Assembly: GCF_020251205.1 (NCBI RefSeq)
Contig: NZ_JAIWYX010000010.1
Span: forward strand, 1-64,000
Reading direction: 5' to 3'
Origin: Arthrobacter sp. M4
GTDB lineage: Bacteria; Actinomycetota; Actinomycetes; Actinomycetales; Micrococcaceae
DNA length: 64,000 nucleotides
The notes beneath the pieces are model-generated. The model did not search any database. It saw only the letters and a list, made by a program, of their open reading frames with translations, and was not told the origin of the DNA. This document shows positions 18,491 through 27,918 of the stretch, piece by piece. Within the stretch, counting starts at the first letter, position 1. Every line of letters starts with the position of its first letter. Made by a program: the position numbers and the translations under genes.

Positions 18491-19609
18491 GTGAAGGCAA
18501 CTCGCTACGGCCGCAAGGCCGCCCTCGCGGTCATCGCAGCTGGCGCCCTCGCGCTCACCGCCTGCGGTTCCGACAACGCGACCGGCACTAACGCGAACAC
18601 CCAGTCCGCTGCCGCTATGAAGGTCACCGGTACGCTCACCGGCATCGGCGCCTCCTCCACCGGCGCAGCAATGGACGCCTGGAAGGCTGGCTTCGCCGCT
18701 GCAAACCAGGGCGCCACCGTGCAGTACTCTCCTGACGGCTCCGGCGCAGGCCGCAAGGCCATCATCGACGGTTCGGCGCAGTTCGCCGGTTCCGACGCCT
18801 ACCTCAAGGATGACGAGCTGGCCAGCTCCAAGGCCAAGTGCGGCCCTGAGGGTGCCATCAACGTGCCGGTTTACATTTCCCCGATCGCCGTCGCCTTCAA
18901 CCTCCCGGATGTCAAGGAACTGAAGCTCGACGCCCCCACGGTTGCCAAGATCTTCCGCGGCGAGGTCGCCAAGTGGAATGACCCGGCAATTGCAGCCCTG
19001 AACCCGGACGCGAAACTGCCGGACCTCAAGGTGACCCCGGTCAACCGTTCCGACGACTCCGGCACCACCTCCAACTTCACTGACTACCTCGCCTCTGCCG
19101 CTCCTGAGGTTTGGACCGACAAGGCTGCTGGCGTCTGGCCTGCTTCCCTGAAGGGCGAGAACGCCAAGGGCACCTCCGGCGTCGTGAAGACCGTCACCGA
19201 CACCCCCGGTGCCGTGACCTATGCTGACGACTCCGCTGTCTCCGGCAAGCTGGGTACCGCCCAGATCAAGGTTGGCTCCGAGTTCGTCAAGATCTCCGCT
19301 GACGCCGCTGCCAAGGCTGTGGAAGCCGGAAAGCCGGTTGACGGCCGCGCCGCCAACGACGTTGCCATCAAGCTGGACCGCAAGACCACCGTCTCCGGCG
19401 CCTACCCTGTGGTCCTCGTTTCCTACCACGTCGTCTGCACCACCTACGACAAGAAGGAAACCGCAGACCTGGTGAAGGCTTTCGAGTCCTACGTCGTCTC
19501 TGACGAGGGCCAGAAGGTTGCCGCCGACGCCGCCAAGTCCGCACCGCTCTCCAAGTCCCTGCAGACCAAGGCCAAGGCTGCTATCGACTCCATCAAGGCC
19601 AAGGCCTAG
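18491..19609 (+). CDS. pstS: Phosphate ABC transporter substrate-binding lipoprotein
   Basis: 372 aa. The signal peptide ends in lipobox LTAC (Cys at 25). The mature protein is a class II binding protein with the phosphate-contacting loops ASSTGAAMDAWK and DDSGTTSNFTDYL. It captures phosphate outside the cell for PstCAB. The GTG start has GGAAGGGG 9 bp upstream. First gene of pstSCAB, controlled by the PhoP box; a hairpin after the stop separates it from pstC. Confidence 0.97.
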   Translation: MKATRYGRKAALAVIAAGALALTACGSDNATGTNANTQSAAAMKVTGTLTGIGASSTGAAMDAWKAGFAAANQGATVQYSPDGSGAGRKAIIDGSAQFAGSDAYLKDDELASSKAKCGPEGAINVPVYISPIAVAFNLPDVKELKLDAPTVAKIFRGEVAKWNDPAIAALNPDAKLPDLKVTPVNRSDDSGTTSNFTDYLASAAPEVWTDKAAGVWPASLKGENAKGTSGVVKTVTDTPGAVTYADDSAVSGKLGTAQIKVGSEFVKISADAAAKAVEAGKPVDGRAANDVAIKLDRKTTVSGAYPVVLVSYHVVCTTYDKKETADLVKAFESYVVSDEGQKVAADAAKSAPLSKSLQTKAKAAIDSIKAKA

Positions 19610-19658
19610 GACTCCACTGCCGATAACGGCATAGTGGAATCACACGCCTGAGCTAATC

Positions 19659-19709
19659 AGTTCCCTGTCCCGCGGGGTTGGCAATGACCAGCCAGCGGGG
19701 CAGGGAACT
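19659..19709 (+). terminator. Intercistronic hairpin between pstS and pstC
   Basis: A 15-bp stem with one G-T pair (19659-19673 with 19695-19709) closes a 21-nt loop. Since pstCAB lack an obvious promoter of their own, it more likely reduces read-through or protects the pstS message than ends the operon. Such hairpins explain how binding protein can be made in excess. Confidence 0.7.
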
Positions 19710-19796
19710 TAGCCATGTAACAACCGTTTTGCCGCTGTTGCTTGTCGGAGACCTAGATGAGACAGCCGGTACTGATCGAGCCGGAAGGATCGTGAC

Positions 19797-20726
19797 GTGA
19801 CCAACACCCCCCTGACCACCCAAGGTGCCGGGCGCACCGGGGACAAGGTCTTCTCCGGCGCTGCCTTGGCAGCCGGATGCCTCATCCTCGCAGTACTTTT
19901 CGGCGTCGCGCTGTTCCTGGTTGTCCAGGCCCTGCCAGCGCTTGTCGCTCCGCCTGACAAGATCCAGGGTGGGCACGGCTTTTTTGCCTACATCGGCCCC
20001 ATCGTCGTCGGTACGCTGATCGCCGCAGTAATCGCTTTGGTCATCGCGACTCCGATCGCTATCGGCGTGGCCCTGTTCATCTCGCACTTCGCTCCCCGTC
20101 GCTTGGCCTCCGGCCTGGGCTACGTTGTGGACCTCCTCGCAGCCATCCCCTCCGTTGTGTACGGTGCCTGGGGCGCGGCCTTCCTGGCCAAGGAAATCGC
20201 CCCGGCTTATGAGTGGATGGCTTCCAACCTGGGGTGGCTGCCCATTTTCCAGGGTCCTGCCTCCGCGACTGGCAAGACCATCCTGACGGCAGGCATCGTC
20301 CTGTCAGTTATGGTCCTGCCCATCATCACCTCGATTTCCCGCGAAATCTTCCTGCAGACTCCGAAGCTGCACGAAGAGGCCGCGTTGGCCCTCGGTGCCA
20401 CACGCTGGGAAATGATACGCATGGCCGTCTTCCCGTTTGCCCGGCCGGGCGTCATCAGCGCCGTCATGCTCGGCCTCGGCCGCGCGCTGGGCGAGACTAT
20501 GGCCGTCGCCCTTGTCCTGTCCTCGGGCGCCCTCACCGCGAGCCTGATCCAGAGCGGCAACCAGACCATCGCCGCGGAAATCGCACTGAACTTCCCAGAA
20601 GCCAGCGGCCTCAAGGTCAACACCTTGATCGCTGCCGGCCTTGTGTTGTTCGTGATCACGCTTGGTGTGAACATGGTGGCGCGCTGGATCATTACCAAGC
20701 ACAAAGAATTCTCGGGAGCCAACTAA
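19797..20726 (+). CDS. pstC: Phosphate ABC transporter permease
   Basis: 309 aa, six predicted transmembrane helices. The cytoplasmic EAA loop reads EEAALALGATRWEMI, the docking site for PstB. The GTG start is preceded by GGAAGGA 8 bp upstream. pstA follows directly with no gap, as the stop TAA ends at 20726 and the next ATG begins at 20727. Confidence 0.96.
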   Translation: MTNTPLTTQGAGRTGDKVFSGAALAAGCLILAVLFGVALFLVVQALPALVAPPDKIQGGHGFFAYIGPIVVGTLIAAVIALVIATPIAIGVALFISHFAPRRLASGLGYVVDLLAAIPSVVYGAWGAAFLAKEIAPAYEWMASNLGWLPIFQGPASATGKTILTAGIVLSVMVLPIITSISREIFLQTPKLHEEAALALGATRWEMIRMAVFPFARPGVISAVMLGLGRALGETMAVALVLSSGALTASLIQSGNQTIAAEIALNFPEASGLKVNTLIAAGLVLFVITLGVNMVARWIITKHKEFSGAN

Positions 20727-21836
20727 ATGACTGCCACAGCACCCGTAGCCCGCAAGCGCTCGGCGTTCACTAAAGGCCAGTTGCCCAAGGCCGCCCCGTA
20801 CGTGATCCTGGCCGCCGCACTGGTGGTTGGCGCCGCGGTCATGGCCCTCATTGGCTTCAACCCGTTCGGTTGGGGCATCGTCTCCGCCATCCTCTTCACC
20901 ATCGGCCTGGTCTCGCTCACTGGCATCACCGAAGGCGCCCGCAAGGCCAAGGATAAGTTGGCCACTTGCCTGGTTGTCGGCTCATTCCTGATTGCCCTGC
21001 TGCCGTTGGTCTCCGTCATCTGGACGGTACTTTCCAGCGGTATCCCCGGCCTCCTGACGCCGGGCTTCCTGACCACCTCGATGAACGGTGTCACAGGCAC
21101 GTTCGACAACAAGAGTGTGGAGGAAGGGACCAAGGTCCTGGGTGGTGTGTACCACGCATTGATGGGCACCCTGCAGATTACGCTGGTTGCCACCATCATC
21201 TCCGTCCCTGTGGGCCTGCTTACTGCCGTCTACCTGGTGGAATACGGTAACGACCGCGCGCTTGCCCGAGCCATCACCTTCTTCGTTGACGTGATGACCG
21301 GTATCCCGTCCATCGTGGCCGGTTTGTTCTCCGCGGCGTTCTTCTTCGCTCTGGTGGGCCCTGGCACCAAAACAGGCGCCGTTGCCGCCGTCGCCCTCTC
21401 AGTCCTGATGATCCCGGTGGTGGTCCGCTCCAGCGAGGAAATGCTGAAGATCGTTCCCAACGAGCTCCGCGAGGCAGCCTATGCACTCGGCGTTCGCAAG
21501 TGGCGGACCATCCTGAAAGTGGTTATCCCGACGGCGATTTCCGGCATTGCGTCCGGCGTTACCCTGGCGATCGCCCGCGTTATCGGTGAGACCGCGCCTA
21601 TCCTGGTCACCGCTGGTTTCGCCACGACCATCAACAACAACGTGTTCGGCGGATGGATGGCGTCCCTGCCGACGTTCATCTACACCCAGATCCTCAACCC
21701 CACCTCGCCCTCCAACCCGGAGCCGTCCGCGCAGCGGGCCTGGGGCGCTGCTCTGGTGCTGATCATCCTGGTCATGCTGCTGAACCTGGTCGCGCGTCTC
21801 GTCGCCCGCGTCTTCGCTCCGAAGACTGGCCGCTAG
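20727..21836 (+). CDS. pstA: Phosphate ABC transporter permease
   Basis: 369 aa. The conserved permease core starts near residue 145 and has the EAA loop in ELREAAYALGVRKWRTI. The N-terminal 140 residues add two or three extra transmembrane segments, making it longer than the roughly 290-aa enterobacterial protein, as is usual in actinobacteria. Contiguous with pstC and 48 bp before pstB. Confidence 0.95.
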   Translation: MTATAPVARKRSAFTKGQLPKAAPYVILAAALVVGAAVMALIGFNPFGWGIVSAILFTIGLVSLTGITEGARKAKDKLATCLVVGSFLIALLPLVSVIWTVLSSGIPGLLTPGFLTTSMNGVTGTFDNKSVEEGTKVLGGVYHALMGTLQITLVATIISVPVGLLTAVYLVEYGNDRALARAITFFVDVMTGIPSIVAGLFSAAFFFALVGPGTKTGAVAAVALSVLMIPVVVRSSEEMLKIVPNELREAAYALGVRKWRTILKVVIPTAISGIASGVTLAIARVIGETAPILVTAGFATTINNNVFGGWMASLPTFIYTQILNPTSPSNPEPSAQRAWGAALVLIILVMLLNLVARLVARVFAPKTGR

Positions 21837-21884
21837 CCATGTGGCCGCTGCATACTTTTCACATCCCGGCAATGAAGGAACACC

Positions 21885-22664
21885 ATGTCTAAGCGCATCG
21901 ACGTCAAGGACCTCAACGTCTACTACGGCGACTTCCTAGCCGTGGAAGACGTCAACATCAACATCGAGGCCAAGTCCGTGACCGCGTTCATCGGCCCGTC
22001 CGGCTGTGGCAAGTCCACCTTCCTGCGCACCCTGAACCGCATGCACGAGGTTCTGCCGGGCGCACGCGTGGAAGGTGAAGTGCTCCTGGATGGCGACAAC
22101 CTCTACGGCCATGGTGTGGACCCCGTATCCGTCCGCGCCCAGATCGGAATGGTGTTCCAGCGGCCCAATCCGTTCCCCACCATGTCCATTCGCGACAACG
22201 TGCTGGCTGGCGTGAAGCTGAACAACAAGAAGATCACCAAGGGGGCGGCGGATGCCCTTGTGGAGAAGTCATTGCTGGGCGCCAACCTCTGGAACGAGGT
22301 CAAGGACCGCCTGGACAAGCCGGGATCCGGCCTTTCCGGTGGACAGCAGCAGCGCCTCTGCATCGCCCGCGCCATTGCCGTTGAGCCGCAGGTCATCCTT
22401 ATGGACGAACCCTGCTCCGCGCTTGATCCGATCTCTACCCTGGCCATTGAGGACCTCATCAACGAGCTCAAGGACCAGTTCACCGTGGTGATCGTTACGC
22501 ACAACATGCAGCAGGCCGCACGTGTTTCGGACAAGACTGCGTTCTTCAACATTGCCGGTACAGGTAAGCCCGGCAAGCTGATCGAATTCGGCGACACGCA
22601 CAGCATCTTCAGCAACCCCTCGCAGAAGGCCACGGAAGACTACGTCTCCGGCCGCTTTGGATAG
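21885..22664 (+). CDS. pstB: Phosphate ABC transporter ATPase
   Basis: 259 aa. Walker A GPSGCGKST (about residues 36-44), Q-loop in VFQRPNPFPTMS, signature LSGGQQQRLCIARA, Walker B VILMDEPCSALDP and the switch His in IVTHNMQQ are all intact. It powers phosphate uptake through PstCA. GAAGGAA precedes the ATG. It is the last gene of the operon; phoU is not adjacent. Confidence 0.97.
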   Translation: MSKRIDVKDLNVYYGDFLAVEDVNINIEAKSVTAFIGPSGCGKSTFLRTLNRMHEVLPGARVEGEVLLDGDNLYGHGVDPVSVRAQIGMVFQRPNPFPTMSIRDNVLAGVKLNNKKITKGAADALVEKSLLGANLWNEVKDRLDKPGSGLSGGQQQRLCIARAIAVEPQVILMDEPCSALDPISTLAIEDLINELKDQFTVVIVTHNMQQAARVSDKTAFFNIAGTGKPGKLIEFGDTHSIFSNPSQKATEDYVSGRFG

Positions 22665-22780
22665 GCCCTTCGAGGCCAGCCCTTCCAGAGCGGAGTTTGT
22701 GTACAGTTGGTGCCCTTAAGGACCGGGGGCAGGGGCCTGATCTCTGCACAAACACGTGGATTTGGTTTGTCCGGAAACGA

Positions 22781-22818
22781 CGACGGCGGCAGTCACTTAG
22801 GGGTGACTGCCGCCGTCG
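22781..22818. terminator. Bidirectional terminator between pstB and tctA
   Basis: A perfect 16-bp stem (22781-22796 with 22803-22818) with a 6-nt loop between two convergent operons. The stem includes the CGACGGCGGC/GCCGCCGTCG decamer that is frequent in this window. Confidence 0.85.
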
Positions 22819-22846
22819 CGGTTTCTCCGGGCTGTACTGGCTCGCC

Positions 22847-24568
22847 CTAGAGGCGGGCCTTTGGCGGTGGTGCCTGGACACGGTTCTGATCGGTGGAATC
22901 CCCACTAGAATCCCCCCTTGAATCCCCACCATCGGCGGGCTGCCGGGGTGCGTCCTTCGTGTCCGCAGGGCTGGGCAGCTGGCCGGCTGCCGCCGTCGAA
23001 CCTTCCGTTGCGGCGGCGGGTCCAACGATAGCGGCCGCCTGACCCCCGGCAAGCGGAGCGCCAGGTCCGCCGGCAACAGGAGCCGGCCGGAAGCGGCGCC
23101 AAGCGAACGCGAACAGCGGCCAGGCCAGGATCAAAGCGACGATCCCGTACACGAAGATGGCAATCGGTTCGCTCCAAAGACCGGAGATGTCGCCGGCGCT
23201 GAGCTGCAGGGACTTGCGCAGCTGGCCTTCGGCGCGGGGAGCCAGGATGAGGCCGATGATCAGCGGCAGGACCGGCAAACCGTAGCGGCGCATCGCGAAG
23301 CCCAGCAGCCCCAGGACCAGCAGGATCGCCAGGTCAAACGCCTGCAGGTTCACTGCGTAGGCACCCAACGTGGCGAAGAACAGGATTCCGGCGTAGAGGT
23401 AAGGACGCGGAATCTGCAGCAGCTTGGCCCACATCGGAGCGAGGGGCAGGTTGATCAGGAGCAACAGAGTGTTGCCGATAAAGAGGCTGGCGATGAGTGC
23501 CCACACGAGTTGGGGTTCGTTCTGGAACAGCAGCGGACCGGGCTGGATTCCGTACTGCACAAAAGCCGCCAACATAACTGCCGCCGTGGCGTTGGTGGGC
23601 AGGCCCAGGGCGAGCATGGGTGTCAGGGTGCCCGCCGCCGAGGCGTTGTTGGCTGCTTCCGGCCCGGCGACACCTTCGATGGCGCCGTGGCCGAACTCTT
23701 CCTTGTGCTTGGAGAGCCGCTTCTCCGTCACGTAGGACAGGAACGTGGGGATCTCGGCGCCACCGGCGGGCAGGGCACCGAACGGGAAGCCCAACGCGGT
23801 GCCGCGCAACCAGGGCTTCCACGAACGCTTCCAGTCCTGCTTGCCCATCCACGGCGCACCCACCGGAATTGTCTCCATGGGCTTGCGGCGCAGGTGCGCG
23901 GCGATCCAGAGGGCCTCGCCAACGGCGAAGATCGCTACAGCCACCACCACGATGTCCAGGCCGTCGGCAAGCAGGGGCAGGCCGAAGACCATGCGCTGCT
24001 GGCCGGTGACGGGATCCAGTCCCACCAGGCCGATGGCCATGCCCAGGCCAAGCGATGAGAAGCCCCGGAGCTTGGAGGAACCAAGGACAGCAGTGACGGC
24101 GATCAGGCCAAGGACCATGATGGCCAGGTAGCTGGGCGGGCCCAGGCTGACCGCGAACTGCACCACCATCGGGGCAAATGCCACCAGGAGGGCCGTGCCA
24201 ATGGTGCCGGCCACGAAGGAGCCGATTGCCGCCGTCGCGAGTGCCTGGGCGGCACGCCCGGCCTTGGCCATCTTGTGGCCCTCGATGGCCGTGATGACCG
24301 TGGCCGATTCGCCCGGCGTGTTGAGCAGGATCGAGGTGGTGGAGCCGCCGTACATGCCGCCGTAGTAGATGCCGGCGAACATAATGAAGGCGCTGGTGGG
24401 CTCCAGGCCGTACGTGAGCGGTAGCAGCAGTGCCACCGCCATCGCGGGACCAATGCCGGGGAGGACGCCCACCGCGGTGCCCAGGAGCACCCCGATGAAC
24501 GCGAAGAGCAGATTCATGGGCGTCGCAGCGGTGGCGAAGCCCTGCATCAGCAGGTTAAGTGCATCCAT
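22847..24568 (-). CDS. tctA: Tripartite tricarboxylate transporter, large membrane subunit
   Basis: 573 aa, about twelve transmembrane helices. The TctA signatures GVLPGIGPAMAVALLLPLTY near the N-terminus and FGALPAGGAEIPTFLSY in the middle are clear. The last 85 residues are a Gly/Pro/Ala/Asp-rich cytoplasmic tail, longer than usual. ATG at 24568 follows the tctB stop by 1 bp; the ORF is open farther upstream but would run into tctB. Together with TctB and TctC it imports a carboxylate using an ion gradient. Confidence 0.94.
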   Translation of the reverse strand: MDALNLLMQGFATAATPMNLLFAFIGVLLGTAVGVLPGIGPAMAVALLLPLTYGLEPTSAFIMFAGIYYGGMYGGSTTSILLNTPGESATVITAIEGHKMAKAGRAAQALATAAIGSFVAGTIGTALLVAFAPMVVQFAVSLGPPSYLAIMVLGLIAVTAVLGSSKLRGFSSLGLGMAIGLVGLDPVTGQQRMVFGLPLLADGLDIVVVAVAIFAVGEALWIAAHLRRKPMETIPVGAPWMGKQDWKRSWKPWLRGTALGFPFGALPAGGAEIPTFLSYVTEKRLSKHKEEFGHGAIEGVAGPEAANNASAAGTLTPMLALGLPTNATAAVMLAAFVQYGIQPGPLLFQNEPQLVWALIASLFIGNTLLLLINLPLAPMWAKLLQIPRPYLYAGILFFATLGAYAVNLQAFDLAILLVLGLLGFAMRRYGLPVLPLIIGLILAPRAEGQLRKSLQLSAGDISGLWSEPIAIFVYGIVALILAWPLFAFAWRRFRPAPVAGGPGAPLAGGQAAAIVGPAAATEGSTAAAGQLPSPADTKDAPRQPADGGDSRGDSSGDSTDQNRVQAPPPKARL

Positions 24569-24569
24569 G

Positions 24570-25073
24570 TCAGAGAACTCCTGCCAGGAGGCCCGCCGGC
24601 AGGTGAATGCCCAGGCCAAGGTAGAAACCGTAGAACGTGGCCACGGACATCACGATCGAAATCAAGCCGTCGCGGATGTACTTCCTGCTGCCAAGCGCCC
24701 ACACACTGCCCCAGAACAGCAGGGTTCCGGAGATGACCCAGCCGAGTGTGTCGATGAGCAGGATGTTTGCAAGGAAGGCTGCCAGCAGGGGGACGACGGT
24801 CTTCCAGTCTGAGGGGTGGCTGAGGTCCACATCCTCGCCCTCCTCCGCCTCGCCGCGGCCGCCCCGCAGGACATTAATAGCCAGCAGGACTGCGCAGACC
24901 AGGAGGAGGCCGCCCACGATGAGCGGCACGGTCCGCGGTCCAACAGGGTCTGAATGTGAGTACGGGACGCTCAAGCGGAGGGCGTCCCAGACCACGACGC
25001 CACCCACCGCTCCGAGCAGGGCTGCGATGCCCAGCTCGGAGCGGCCCTTGAGCTTCAAGGTTTGGGAGCTCAC
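24570..25073 (-). CDS. tctB: Tripartite tricarboxylate transporter, small membrane subunit
   Basis: 167 aa with four hydrophobic segments (about residues 15-32, 48-65, 93-112, 115-160 in two helices). This matches the TctB plan of a small poorly conserved membrane subunit. The GTG start overlaps the tctC stop as GTGA and the stop is 1 bp before tctA, so the three are tightly coupled. Confidence 0.9.
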   Translation of the reverse strand: MSSQTLKLKGRSELGIAALLGAVGGVVVWDALRLSVPYSHSDPVGPRTVPLIVGGLLLVCAVLLAINVLRGGRGEAEEGEDVDLSHPSDWKTVVPLLAAFLANILLIDTLGWVISGTLLFWGSVWALGSRKYIRDGLISIVMSVATFYGFYLGLGIHLPAGLLAGVL

Positions 25074-26086
25074 GCCAGGCCCAGTGCCGTTAGGACACTC
25101 GCAACGCGCTTGTCCTGGTCCTTCAGGAAGGTGCCGAACTCATCTCCAGTGATGAAGGCGTCGGTCCAGCCCCTGGTCTTGAGCGCTTCCTGCCACTGCG
25201 GGGTCCCGTGCATCTTTTCGAGGGCGGCAATCAGCTTGGCCTTGTCCGCGTCGCTGACGCCTGGAGGGGAGACGATACCACGCCAGTTGGAGAACACGAG
25301 GTCGATGTTGGATTCCTTCAGCGTGGGGGCATCGACGCCTTCCAGCCGCTTGGAACCGCTGGTGGCCAGCACCCGGATCTCGCCAGACTTGATCTGGTTC
25401 AGGTACTCGCCGGCACCGGAGGCAGCAAAGCCAACTTTGTTGCCGAGGATGGCCGGAAGCAGGTCGCCGCCGCCGTCGAAGGAGACGAAGTTGACGTTCT
25501 TCGGATTGATGCCGACGGCCTGGGCCAGCTGCATGGGGAGCAGGTGGTCGGGGCCTCCCGGCGAGGAACCGCCGCCGACGCTGATCTTGGACGGGTCCTT
25601 CTTCCATGCGTCAACCAGGTCGTTGATGCTCTTGTAGGGCGAATCCTTGTGGACCATGATGGCGCCGGGTTCTTCGATGAGCCGGGCCAGCGGCGTGGTG
25701 GCGGTGAGCTTTGCCTCGGACTTGTTGGTGTAGCTGGCACCAACAACACCCAGGCCCATCAGCATGGTGAGGTCCTTGTTGCCCTTTTCATTGACGGTGC
25801 GGGCCAGGCCAACGGTACCGCCCGCGCCTGCCAGGTTGAAGACCTCGACGCCGGTAGCAACCTTGGTCTCTTCCATCACCTTCGCTGCCACACGGGCCGT
25901 GGTGTCGTAGCCGCCGCCCGGGGTGTTGGGGACCATGATCCTCAGGCCTGTGACGGGTCCGGCATTCGTGGCGGCTGCGCTGCCGCTCGCGGAGCCGGAG
26001 GCTGAACCTGTGACGCCGCAGCCAGTGGCTGCCAGCGCGATGCCAACGGCGGCCGCAGCCAGCCGGAGTGCGTTCAGTCGACGCAT
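25070..26086 (-). CDS. tctC: Tripartite tricarboxylate transporter, substrate-binding lipoprotein
   Basis: 338 aa. Signal peptide with lipobox AATGC (Cys at 23). The mature part shows the Bug/TctC fold markers PNTPGGGYDTTARV near residue 53 and NLAGAGGTVG near 84, the two loops that close on the carboxylate. Citrate or another di/tricarboxylate is the likely ligand, supported by the divergent CitA/CitB-type sensor system. First gene of the tctCBA operon. Confidence 0.94.
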   Translation of the reverse strand: MRRLNALRLAAAAVGIALAATGCGVTGSASGSASGSAAATNAGPVTGLRIMVPNTPGGGYDTTARVAAKVMEETKVATGVEVFNLAGAGGTVGLARTVNEKGNKDLTMLMGLGVVGASYTNKSEAKLTATTPLARLIEEPGAIMVHKDSPYKSINDLVDAWKKDPSKISVGGGSSPGGPDHLLPMQLAQAVGINPKNVNFVSFDGGGDLLPAILGNKVGFAASGAGEYLNQIKSGEIRVLATSGSKRLEGVDAPTLKESNIDLVFSNWRGIVSPPGVSDADKAKLIAALEKMHGTPQWQEALKTRGWTDAFITGDEFGTFLKDQDKRVASVLTALGLA

Positions 26087-26151
26087 TGTGTCCTCTTCTC
26101 ATCATTGGGGGAGTGAGATCACGTTATGGCGGAGAGTGATGCAGGTCACGG

Positions 26152-26196
26152 TTGTGTTCTCAAAGATCGTTGTGTTCATTGTGTTCATTGTGTTCA
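26152..26196. promoter_or_regulatory. Tandem 9-bp operator between tctC and the sensor kinase gene
   Basis: TTGTGTTCA is repeated three times without a gap (26170-26196). A fourth copy with one mismatch starts at 26152, still in 9-bp register with one degenerate unit between. It lies in the divergent 215-bp promoter region, so it is a good candidate for binding of the response regulator encoded next door. Confidence 0.65.
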
Positions 26197-26301
26197 CGTG
26201 TCCGCGCGGTTTTGCGGACTGATAATGGAACACGAACCGCGAGCGGACGAATGTCGCGGAGCAGAATGGCCTGCCAAACGTCGGCCGCGGAAGGAATTGA
26301 T

Positions 26302-27918
26302 GTGCCCAGGAAAGTGCGGCGGTTTTTCCGACGGCACCGGGTGTCTCTCGCCGGTCAATACCTTGGCCTTCAATTGCTGATAGTCCTGGCAGTGCTGGTG
26401 GGCGTCATCGCCGTGTCCCTGGCACAATCCGTGGATACCTTCGAGCGCGTCGAAGGCCGCCGTGCGTTGTCCGCGGCTGAGTCGGTGGCTGCCATGCCGC
26501 TTGTTCGGGCCCTCCTGCCATCGGCCGCGCCCGGGCACGGAGCCGCGCTGCCCGCCGTTGCCGAATCGGCGCGAACTGTGTCCGGATCAAGCTTTGTGAT
26601 CCTGGCCAAGCCGGATCGGACCATCCTGACCTCCCCGGACCCGTCGCAGCTGGCAACGCCGCTGGAACTCGGCGACAGCCAGGTTCTCGCCGGCCGGGCC
26701 TGGACCGGCGCGGTGAAAGCCAGCGGAGTTGTGTCACTTGTGGCCCATGTTCCGGTATTAGACGACGGCGGCAAGATGGTGGGCATCGTGGCCGTAGGCC
26801 GGGAGTACCCCTCGCTCATAGACCGCCTTGGCGACGCGGCACCGGACCTGCTGACGTACCTTGGTGTTTCACTCGCCCTAGGCACCGTGGGGTCATTCCT
26901 CTTGTCACGCAGGGTAAAGCGACAGACCCTGGGGCTTGAGCCGGAAGAGATCGCCGGATTGGTGGAGCACCGTGAGGCGATCCTGTATGGCGTGAAGGAA
27001 GGCGTGATTGCGCTGGACACCCATCAGCGGGTCACCGTGGCCAACGCTAGCGCGCGGGAGTTCCTGGGGCTTCCGGAAGACTGCCTGGGGCGCCAGCTCG
27101 ACGAGCTGGGCCTAGATGAAGGATTGCGGGAGGTCCTGACCACGGACCAGCCCGACCCCGACCGCTTGGTGCTGGTAGGGGAGCGCGTGGTGGTCCTCAA
27201 CCGAAAGCCCGTAGTCACCCACGGCAAGGTGATCGGTTCAGTGACCACGCTGCGTGACCGGACCGAGCTGTCCACGCTGGAGAAGGAACTCGGCGCCACG
27301 CGCACCACCACGGACACCCTCCGCGCCCAGACCCACGAGTTCGCCAACCAACTCCACACCATCTCCGGACTGATCCAATTGAAGGAGTACGACGAGGTAG
27401 TCAGCTTCGTTGACGGCGTCAGCCTGAGCAGGACGCGCCTCTATGATGACGTGACGTCCAGGATCGCGGACCCGGCCCTCGCGGCCCTCCTTATAGCGAA
27501 GGCCAGCCTTGCCGCCGAACGCGTCGTCAACCTCCAGTTGCAGCCGGAATCCCAGCTCGGCAGGGTTGACGATCCGCTGTCGCGCGACCTGACCACAGTG
27601 GTCGGCAACCTGGTAGACAACGCCCTGGACGCCGTCGCGGGCTTGCCGAACGCCACCGTCCAGGTGACTCTGACGGAGTCGGCGCACGACATTCTGGTGA
27701 TGGTCCGGGACTCCGGGCCGGGTGTGGATGAAGGGCGGATGGCGGATATCTTCCGTCAGGGATTCAGCACCAAAGCGCCAAAGCCCGACGGCGGCAGGGG
27801 CTTTGGGCTGGCGATCACACGGCTAGTATGTCTGAGGCGGGGCGGGGAAGTACGCGTCCACAACGACGAAGGCGCTGTCTTCACAGCCCGCCTGCAGAAG
27901 CGGAGCACACCCGAATGA
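26302..27918 (+). CDS. CitA/DcuS-type sensor histidine kinase
   Basis: 538 aa membrane sensor. A basic N-terminus, transmembrane helix 1 (about 15-37), an extracytoplasmic PAS-like sensor domain, transmembrane helix 2 (about 175-195), a cytoplasmic PAS (ILYGVKEGVIALD) and a kinase domain follow. The phospho-acceptor His is in THEFANQLHTISG; the ATPase boxes are NLVDNALDAV, DSGPGVD and GRGFGLAI. GTG at 26302 has GGAAGGA upstream. It probably senses the carboxylate imported by TctABC. Confidence 0.92.
   Translation: MPRKVRRFFRRHRVSLAGQYLGLQLLIVLAVLVGVIAVSLAQSVDTFERVEGRRALSAAESVAAMPLVRALLPSAAPGHGAALPAVAESARTVSGSSFVILAKPDRTILTSPDPSQLATPLELGDSQVLAGRAWTGAVKASGVVSLVAHVPVLDDGGKMVGIVAVGREYPSLIDRLGDAAPDLLTYLGVSLALGTVGSFLLSRRVKRQTLGLEPEEIAGLVEHREAILYGVKEGVIALDTHQRVTVANASAREFLGLPEDCLGRQLDELGLDEGLREVLTTDQPDPDRLVLVGERVVVLNRKPVVTHGKVIGSVTTLRDRTELSTLEKELGATRTTTDTLRAQTHEFANQLHTISGLIQLKEYDEVVSFVDGVSLSRTRLYDDVTSRIADPALAALLIAKASLAAERVVNLQLQPESQLGRVDDPLSRDLTTVVGNLVDNALDAVAGLPNATVQVTLTESAHDILVMVRDSGPGVDEGRMADIFRQGFSTKAPKPDGGRGFGLAITRLVCLRRGGEVRVHNDEGAVFTARLQKRSTPE

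Noticed and set aside
18488..19429. 313-codon minus-strand open frame
   Set aside because: Shadow of pstS; Gly/Val-rich composition is an effect of opposite-strand G/C bias.
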